Source: Clostridiales bacterium (GTDB lineage Bacteria > Bacillota > Clostridia > Oscillospirales > Oscillospiraceae). From it: 64,000 nucleotides of DNA. The stretch spans positions 49,695-113,694 of the forward strand of contig JAJQEV010000010.1 in assembly GCA_021201475.1 (NCBI GenBank). Direction: 5' to 3'. The notes under the pieces are model-generated. The model did not search any database. It was given only the letters and a program-made list of their open reading frames with translations, and was not told where the DNA came from. Shown piece by piece: positions 58,926-64,000 of the stretch. A program made the translations under genes and the position numbers. Positions within the stretch are counted from its first letter, which is position 1; each line of letters begins with the position of its first letter.

Positions 58926-60545
58926 ATGATACTTTTACAGGGAAACGGCGTATCCAAGGGGGCCGTCTGCGGCCCGCTGCAATTCTATCCCCGCCAGGCG
59001 GCTGCCGCCCCCGACGCCGGGGCGGATTTGGCGGCGGAACAGGCCAGGCTGACCTGGGCGCAGGAGCAGACGGCGGAGCAGCTGGAGGGCCTGGCGGCGG
59101 CGTGCCGCGCAAACGGAGAAGAGGAAGCCGCTCTGCTGCTGGAGGCCCAGGCCCTGCTGGCGACGGACGAAGACGTTGCTTCCGCCATCCTGGCCGCGCT
59201 GGAAGAATCCCATTGCAGCGCGGCCTATGCCGTGCAGCAGGCGGGGCGGCGGCTCGCCGCCCGCTTTGCCTCCATGAGCGACCCCTATCTGCGTGCCAGG
59301 GCCGCCGACCTAGAGGATGTCACCCGTCGGCTGTTGGACAATCTCACCGGCGGCCCGCCGCCGGTGTTCCTGCGTGAGCCTGTGATTCTGGCGGCAGACG
59401 ACCTGGCCCCTTCGGAGCTGCTCCGGCTGGAGCGAGGGAAACTCCTTGGCCTTGCCACCTGCGGCGGCTCCGGTTATGGTCACACCGCCATCCTGGCCAG
59501 GAGCATGGGGATTCCCTTTGTCTGCGGCCTGGGGCGCGCCCTGACGCCTGATTGCGAAGGTCAGACAGCCTGTCTGGATGGGGAAACAGGTCGGATCCTC
59601 ATCGACCCGGACGCCCGCACCGTACAGGCGTTTGAATTTAAGCGGAACGCCCCGCCGGAGGCATCGTCTCAGCAGGAGCCCCAGAACCTTGGCAGCCTCA
59701 AAGTGTACTGCAACATCAGCACTCCGGACGAGGCCGCCGCTGTGCTGGCCTGCGGCGGCCAGGGCGTTGGCCTGTTCCGTTCGGAGGGGCTGTTCCTGTC
59801 CGCTGACCGCTGCCCCACAGAGGAGGAGCAGTTCAGCGCCTATCGCGCCGTGGCGGAGGCCATGGGCGGGAGGCCCGCCGTCATCCGCACTCTGGATTTA
59901 GGCGGGGATAAGCGGATGGGCTCCCTGCCCTCTGAGCGGGGGCAGAACCCCGCCCTGGGGCTGCGGGGTATCCGCCTGTCCCTGGAGCGGCCGGAGCTGC
60001 TGCGCACCCAACTGCGGGCGCTTTACCGGGCCTCCGCCTACGGTAAAATTGCCATCCTGTTCCCCATGATTGCTTCGATGTGGGAGCTGGAGGAGTGCCA
60101 GCGCCGCTGCCGGAGCGTCATGGCGGAGCTGACCGCAGAGGGACTCCCCTTCGACCCCGAGGTCAGACTGGGCGTTATGCTGGAGACCCCCGCCTCCATC
60201 CTCCTGGCGGAGGAGCTGGCCCGGCGGGCGGACTTCTGCTCCGTCGGCACCAACGACCTGACACAGTACCTCCTGGCCTGCGACCGGCAAAACGGCGATC
60301 TGGCGCGGTACTTTGACCCGAAGCACCCCGCCCTGCTCCGGGCACTGGAGCTTGCAGCGGACGCCGCCCACCGGGCGGGAGTCCCCATCGGCGTCTGCGG
60401 AGAACTGGGGGCAGACCCCACCATGCTGCCCTTCTTCCTGAAGCTGGGCATGGACGCCCTCAGTGTGCCTCCCCAGGCTGTGGGGCCCCTCCTGGCCGCG
60501 CTGCGGGGCGGCTCAAAGGCGACAGAGTGCGAGTCATTCCTATGA
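58926..60545 (+). CDS. ptsI: Phosphoenolpyruvate-protein phosphotransferase (Enzyme I)
   Basis: The 539-residue EI has an N-terminal HPr-binding helical domain, the phospho-His swivel GGSGYGHTAILARSMGIPFV near residue 190, and the PEP-binding barrel: RTLDLGGDKRMG, GLRGIRLSL, FPMIAS, VMLETPAS, SVGTNDLTQYLLACDR, and GVCGELGAD. The swivel motif deviates from the common TSHTAI (GYGHTAI), which may affect kinetics. Operon with ptsH; slightly shorter than the usual ~570. Confidence 0.93.
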   Translation: MILLQGNGVSKGAVCGPLQFYPRQAAAAPDAGADLAAEQARLTWAQEQTAEQLEGLAAACRANGEEEAALLLEAQALLATDEDVASAILAALEESHCSAAYAVQQAGRRLAARFASMSDPYLRARAADLEDVTRRLLDNLTGGPPPVFLREPVILAADDLAPSELLRLERGKLLGLATCGGSGYGHTAILARSMGIPFVCGLGRALTPDCEGQTACLDGETGRILIDPDARTVQAFEFKRNAPPEASSQQEPQNLGSLKVYCNISTPDEAAAVLACGGQGVGLFRSEGLFLSADRCPTEEEQFSAYRAVAEAMGGRPAVIRTLDLGGDKRMGSLPSERGQNPALGLRGIRLSLERPELLRTQLRALYRASAYGKIAILFPMIASMWELEECQRRCRSVMAELTAEGLPFDPEVRLGVMLETPASILLAEELARRADFCSVGTNDLTQYLLACDRQNGDLARYFDPKHPALLRALELAADAAHRAGVPIGVCGELGADPTMLPFFLKLGMDALSVPPQAVGPLLAALRGGSKATECESFL

Positions 60546-60910
60546 ATCTGCACTCCCATCCTGCCGGCTTCCCCGCCGACCCCTGCATCTGCCGCCGAAG
60601 GGAGGGGGAATAAATCAATGTTCAGGAGAGAACCTGAAGTTGAAATAAAATCAACAATGCAAAGTGCATTTGTTCAGAGGTTCCCTAAATCTCTCACTGA
60701 AATTCTCCATTCTGACCCCCGTTGTTGAGGGAGCATTGGGGTGAAATGTTCCTGTGCAATTTGCTGTACCCTGTTTTCCCGCAAGCAGTAATCGGCGATA
60801 CGCGGGAAACATTTTCTTTATGCAGCTGCCTCTGTGTCTTTTTCAGGAAAAACACAGGTGGAAGTTATCCGAAACAATATTTATAGCCTAACACCTTAAC
60901 GCCCCGTCAA
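60546..60910. other. Intergenic region with a MITE end and a hairpin
   Basis: A short fragment ending CATTTGTTCAGAGGTTCC (60667-60684), followed by C then TA (60686-60687), is the right end of the MITE-like repeat; a left-like GAACCTGAA lies about 45 bases upstream, so this may be an internally deleted copy. A hairpin GTTTTCCCGC/GCGGGAAAC (60773-60810) with an ATTTTCTTT tail follows. No gene is supported. Confidence 0.6.
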
Positions 60911-61169
60911 TCAGGTAAAGGCATCATCCAGAGAACGGAACATCGCCCCGTTGAGTTCCGTGATTTCATTTATCGGAATACCCGTTCCGTCTGTCAGCAC
61001 AATGACCCGCTGAAATTCATCTATCTTTTTTACCGTACCGGTAACAGTGCGGTAGGCTCCGCCGTCCTTATGCTCATCGGGAATGAAACAGGTAAATTCC
61101 ATGACTGGAGCTGCCGCCAGATTCTTCTGGAGCAGGCAGATTGATAATGTCGTTATAATCCTGACTCAT
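60911..61169 (-). pseudogene. YolD-like gene, internally deleted and frameshifted
   Basis: The N-terminal piece MSQDYNDIINLPAP starts at 61169. The C-terminal piece, in another frame, reads LLQKNLAAAPVMEFTCF onward, then FIPDEHKDGGAYRTVTG and VKKIDEFQRVIVLTDG, both typical of YolD-like proteins. The middle (the RAAQFAPFAALTG region of intact homologues) is missing and the frame shifts at the joint near 61125-61130. YolD proteins are usual partners of the Y-family polymerases of Gram-positive mobile elements, as here. A short rescue product from ATG 61102 (63 residues) is possible. Confidence 0.7.
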
Positions 61170-61218
61170 GGCATGGCCTCCGTTCTGCACACAGCAAAAT
61201 TTTCGGTGGATAAAAAGC

Positions 61219-61247
61219 TTGACTTTCACCATCAACTGTGATATTTT
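61219..61247 (+). promoter_or_regulatory. Promoter of the riboswitch-controlled gene
   Basis: TTGACT (61219-61224), 17 bases, TATTTT (61242-61247), placing the transcript start just ahead of the SAM-I-like leader. Confidence 0.6.
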
Positions 61248-61252
61248 ATGAT

Positions 61253-61340
61253 TACCATAAAGAGTGCGCGAGGGACAAGCCCTGAGACCGCACAGCAACC
61301 TACCAACAAGGCAAGGTGCTAAAGCTTGTTCGATGGGTTC
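61253..61340 (+). ncRNA. SAM-I-like riboswitch aptamer (candidate)
   Basis: The leader contains GAGGGACAAGCCCTGA, ACAGCAACC and AAGGTGCTAAAGC in the order of the SAM-I consensus (GAGGGAC-GCCC-AUGA, GGCAACC, GGUGC-AA). GTGCG (61264-61268) pairs with CGCAC (61289-61293) around GGG/CCC as in P2. AGC/GCT with ACCT/AGGT forms P3. P4 is absent or very short. CGATGGG (61331-61337) can pair with the downstream terminator arm, a classical switch arrangement. Confidence 0.65.
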
Positions 61341-61353
61341 ATACGTTTTCACG

Positions 61354-61384
61354 GCTCCCATCGATTACGATGGGAGCTTTCTTT
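61354..61384 (+). terminator. Riboswitch expression-platform terminator
   Basis: GCTCCCATCG ATTA CGATGGGAGC followed by TTTCTTT is a perfect 10-bp intrinsic terminator in the leader. Its left arm CCCATCGA is complementary to TCGATGGG at 61330-61337 at the aptamer's 3' side, which would form the antiterminator. Confidence 0.85.
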
Positions 61385-61421
61385 GCGCATCTTATGGAAA
61401 AACGCAAAGGAGCGTAATGTC

Positions 61422-61817
61422 ATGTCTGAGTCAAAGAATGTCAACAAGGAAATCAAGAGGTTTATGCAGGCTAAAGAGTACCGGATTCCCAGAGCGGATC
61501 GCACACTAACAGCGCTCACGAAGCTTAACGGCAGGGTCTACGTCTACTGTGGAGACAGGAAAACCCTGCAACAATTCATCGAAGATGCGGAGAATGAGTA
61601 CTTTCACTATGGAGACGGCGTATCGCTGCGGGAGAGGAAGCCGGATTCCATTATGGCGTTGCATCAAAACAAAACGGTCAATTTTATCGGCTTTGTAGGA
61701 ACGATGGCGTTTCATCAGGCAGACCATTTCAATTCCGGAAAGGATGCCATCCCGCTCATCAAGGTCGATTATAGGAAATACATCGCAGGCTATCAGGATT
61801 TTATCTATAAACCCTGA
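61422..61817 (+). CDS. Mobile-element hypothetical protein behind a SAM-I-like leader
   Basis: The 131-residue protein has no family I recognise. It begins SESKNVNKEIKRFMQAKEYRIP and is a small soluble alpha/beta-looking protein with FIGFVGTMAFHQADHF near residue 85. AAAGGAG lies 10 bases upstream of the ATG. It lies opposite in strand to the Y-family polymerase module. Lower GC than the core genes suggests transfer. The leader implies control by S-adenosylmethionine or a related ligand, so a role in methylation or sulfur metabolism is conceivable but unsupported by its own sequence. Confidence 0.6.
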   Translation: MSESKNVNKEIKRFMQAKEYRIPRADRTLTALTKLNGRVYVYCGDRKTLQQFIEDAENEYFHYGDGVSLRERKPDSIMALHQNKTVNFIGFVGTMAFHQADHFNSGKDAIPLIKVDYRKYIAGYQDFIYKP

Positions 61818-61846
61818 TTGCACGCAACAACGGGAGCATAGTTGGC

Positions 61847-63355
61847 TTACGCCTTGTGCCCCCCGATCTGTGCATTGCGGTCTTTGCCGGTGGCACCTTC
61901 CTCCAGATTCATGCCTTTTAGCAGTGCGTTTTTCCCGAATTTTTTCTGGATGGTCAGAACCGCTTTCTGTCGCCGTTTTTCTTTTTCCAGTGTCTCTTGT
62001 TCCGCTTGCCGCTGCTGCTCCAGGGCAGCATAGTCTGTAAACAAGTCAAGCTGCTCCGGCTCCGGGGGCTTTGCCATGTCCTCCCCAACCACATGGTTGG
62101 CGACTACATACATCCGCCGCACCAGCAGATTGTGGTCAACAATACGGTCAAACAGCTCCATAGCGGCGTTGGTAATCAGCATGGTGGATGCCGTCTGCCG
62201 CCCCAGGTTGATAGAGCCATGTGCTTGCTTCGGAACCTTTCTGCCGTAGTGATCGGTGGTAACTTCACCCTTGTACGACTTTTGCCGTTCCGGATCGGTC
62301 AGGTTTTCAATGTCATAGCCGATGGTCAGCACAATCTGGTCGGCTACCATTCCCTTGTCCACCAGGTCAAGAGAGAGGGTATCCGCCATTTCCCGAACGA
62401 CCAATTTTGCCTTATCAAATTCATAGGGCGATTGCAGCACCTGCCCGGAGCTGATGCTGTTGTTCTCCGGCTTATACGCTTTAATGTCAGAGATACGGCA
62501 GGGTTCCCAGCCCCAGGCGTGGTCAATGAGGAGTTCGGCATTGATGCCGAACTCCTTGTACAGTTGATTTTCGCCGTAGCTGCTGAGGCTGTACCGTGCA
62601 ATATCGCCCATCGTGTGCAGCCCCAGTTTGTCCAGCCGTTTCGCATAGCCACGTCCTACCCGCCAGAAATCCGTGATGGGCTGATGCGTCCAAAGCTGCT
62701 GTCGATAGCTCATCTCATCCAGTTCCGCGATGCGAACGCCGTCCTTGTCGGCAGGGATGTGCTTTGCCACGATATCCATCGCAATTTTGCAGAGATAGAG
62801 GTTCGTGCCGATTCCTGCGGTAGCCGTGATGCCAGTCTCCTTCAAAACCGCCTGAATCATCTTCATAGCCAGCTCATGGGGAGTGAGTTGGTAGGTTCGT
62901 AAATAGTTGGTCACATCCATGAACACTTCGTCGATGCTGTACACATGAATGTCCTCCGGAGCGATGAACCGGAGGTAGACCTGGTAAATCTCCGTGCTGC
63001 GCTGAATATAATGCGCCATCTGCGGCGTGGCCACGATATAGTCCAGTGACAGGGACGGGTCAGCATTCAGCTCATTGATGTCGCTGGAGGAACCGGTAAA
63101 GGTGTATCCCGGCGCTCGGCGCTGCCGGTCACGGTTGATTTCCTTCACCCGCTGGACGACTTCAAACAGCCTCGCCCGTCCAGGGATGCCAAAGGATTTC
63201 AGAGAGGGAGACACCGCAAGGCAGATTGTTTTCTCTGTGCGGCTCTGGTCGGCTACCACCAGATTGGTGGTCAGCGGGTCAAGCCCACGCTCTGCGCACT
63301 CCACCGAGGCGTAGAAGGATTTCAGGTCGATGGCGATATAGGAACGGTCTGACAA
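61847..63355 (-). CDS. Y-family DNA polymerase (UvrX/UmuC-like)
   Basis: The 502-residue polymerase has catalytic acidic motifs YIAIDLKSFYASVECAERG and VYSIDEVFMDVTNYL (SIDE). TATAGIGTNLYLCKIAMDI follows, with helix-hairpin-helix and little-finger domains. Near residue 450 is QLDLF, a textbook beta-clamp-binding motif. It performs error-prone translesion synthesis. The family is typical of Firmicute plasmids and integrative elements and normally lies next to yolD, which here is broken. It appears intact. Confidence 0.9.
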   Translation of the reverse strand: MSDRSYIAIDLKSFYASVECAERGLDPLTTNLVVADQSRTEKTICLAVSPSLKSFGIPGRARLFEVVQRVKEINRDRQRRAPGYTFTGSSSDINELNADPSLSLDYIVATPQMAHYIQRSTEIYQVYLRFIAPEDIHVYSIDEVFMDVTNYLRTYQLTPHELAMKMIQAVLKETGITATAGIGTNLYLCKIAMDIVAKHIPADKDGVRIAELDEMSYRQQLWTHQPITDFWRVGRGYAKRLDKLGLHTMGDIARYSLSSYGENQLYKEFGINAELLIDHAWGWEPCRISDIKAYKPENNSISSGQVLQSPYEFDKAKLVVREMADTLSLDLVDKGMVADQIVLTIGYDIENLTDPERQKSYKGEVTTDHYGRKVPKQAHGSINLGRQTASTMLITNAAMELFDRIVDHNLLVRRMYVVANHVVGEDMAKPPEPEQLDLFTDYAALEQQRQAEQETLEKEKRRQKAVLTIQKKFGKNALLKGMNLEEGATGKDRNAQIGGHKA

Positions 63356-63406
63356 GCGGATTACCTCCTTCCTCCAAGCTTGTGTTTTGATAACCGCTTG
63401 TTGCTA

Positions 63407-63713
63407 AGGAACCTCTGAATAAATGGATGAGAGCGGATTGCGAGGAAATTTGCGTCGTAAAAAGGCGCAAAAGCGCAGGATCAGGAGCGCCGTTAGGCGC
63501 GGGCATACCCCTTGAGGGTAATCCTGACGGAGTTCAAGATTTTGCAAGATTTTGCGTGAAAAATATGCCAGTGGCATATTTTTAGCAAAATCCTGAGCCA
63601 GCTATGCTGGCGAAGCCACTTTAAACCGAAGTGATTTGTGCATCTTTCGCTCTGCTTATCCAATGGTGGAAATTTACCGCAAGGCGCCGAAGCGCATTTG
63701 TTCAGAGGTTCCC
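63407..63713. mobile_element. MITE-like element, copy 2 (short form)
   Basis: This 307-bp element has terminal repeats GGAACCTCTGAATAAATG and CATTTGTTCAGAGGTTCC and TA on both flanks (63405-63406, 63714-63715). It is nearly identical to copy 1 except for lacking the extra left-hand block. It contains the same AAAAATATGCC/GGCATATTTTT and GCCAGC/GCTGGC hairpins. It stands just upstream of the polymerase gene start, between it and the 5S rRNA gene. Confidence 0.82.
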
Positions 63714-63715
63714 TA

Positions 63716-63811
63716 GATGCTGCGCGCTCGGGCAGCCCTTAATGGAACAGCACGGATTACCCCAGTGTAAAGAAAAGGTAGATACCCCTTTCCTGCCTCT
63801 TTGACAGTGGA
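63716..63811. other. Spacer without assignable gene
   Basis: This is a short spacer between the MITE-like element and two terminators. No open frame with a ribosome site and no clear promoter is visible; TTTGACAGTGG near 63800 resembles a lone -35 box. Confidence 0.4.
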
Positions 63812-63846
63812 CAGCCGAACCAAATTCGGCTGCCCTGTTTTTTATG
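63812..63846 (+). terminator. Plus-strand terminator without an obvious gene
   Basis: CAGCCGAAC CAAA TTCGGCTG followed by CCCTGTTTTTTAT. No plus-strand gene precedes it after the element, so it may be the relic of an operon disrupted by the insertion. Confidence 0.7.
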
Positions 63847-63855
63847 CCACGCACA

Positions 63856-63889
63856 ACAAAAACCCGCTCAGCGTCTGCTGAGCGGGTTT
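63856..63889 (-). terminator. Terminator of the rRNA operon
   Basis: On the minus strand AAACCCGCTCAGCAGACGCTGAGCGGGTTT forms a perfect 13-bp stem followed by TTGTTG, immediately after the 5S rRNA 3' end. Confidence 0.9.
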
Positions 63890-63892
63890 CAT

Positions 63893-64000
<108 letters not shown>

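Overview
The window looks like a chromosomal segment of a GC-rich Clostridia, most likely Oscillospiraceae (Flavonifractor/Intestinimonas-like). This is inferred from the Firmicute gene order rimP-nusA-ylxR-L7Ae-infB, the Gram-positive style promoters and AGGAGG ribosome sites, tRNAs with an encoded CCA, a clostridial HPr/EI pair, and a YolD/Y-family polymerase module of the kind carried on Firmicute mobile elements. No exact species can be named from sequence reading alone.

Layout. 0-6.7 kb: the 3' end of typA, then minus-strand genes: a DUF4097-like lipoprotein, an esterase, a GNAT, an MFS carrier, a zinc-dependent phospholipase C-like protein and an LCP cell-wall ligase. 6.9-10.7 kb: three tandem CDP-glycerol glycerophosphotransferase-family genes. 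10.7-20.4 kb: core information genes (rimP, nusA, ylxR, L7Ae-like, infB, polA, rimI, tsaD). 20.4-25.4 kb: an unknown protein, an XRE membrane regulator, a MATE exporter and an Amt-PII fusion. 25.4-30.4 kb (minus): SDR, helical-repeat membrane protein, NAD-epimerase and a two-component system. 30.6-43 kb is the accessory heart: TetR, three HXXEE membrane proteins, EFR1 flavodoxin/ferredoxin, SDR, Rrf2, nitroreductase, flavodoxin, three sirtuin-like proteins in a row, a microbial PARG-like protein, a free-standing adenylation domain, GNAT and esterase. 43-50.7 kb: HD protein, FliB-like methylase, a NifU-like/GGGtGRT pair, a hypothetical, sfsA, cardiolipin synthase and a low-Mr phosphatase. 50.7-55.8 kb: Nudix, tRNA-Ser, ung, 3-methyladenine glycosylase, HAD, tRNA-Pro and a second two-component system. 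55.9-60.5 kb: a large tannase-like lipoprotein and HPr/EI. 60.5-64 kb: a mobile-element remnant (broken YolD, Y-family polymerase, a gene behind a SAM-I-like leader) bordered by MITE-like repeats and running into a 5S rRNA gene.

The most unusual region is 36.5-42.9 kb. Three tandem sirtuin-like proteins all carry Gln where classical sirtuins have the catalytic His, the change I recall for ADP-ribosylating class M sirtuins (SirTM). They sit, with overlaps or short gaps, between a flavodoxin and a PARG-like hydrolase. The lipoyl-carrier partners of described SirTM operons are absent, so this may be a distinct ADP-ribosylation write/erase system. Other notable signals are the SAM-I-like riboswitch in front of an unknown mobile-element gene, a TA-flanked MITE family with four copies or fragments, a second inverted-repeat-bounded 435-bp element, paired Rrf2-type operators, and a 15-bp-arm palindrome placed exactly midway between two divergent -10 boxes.
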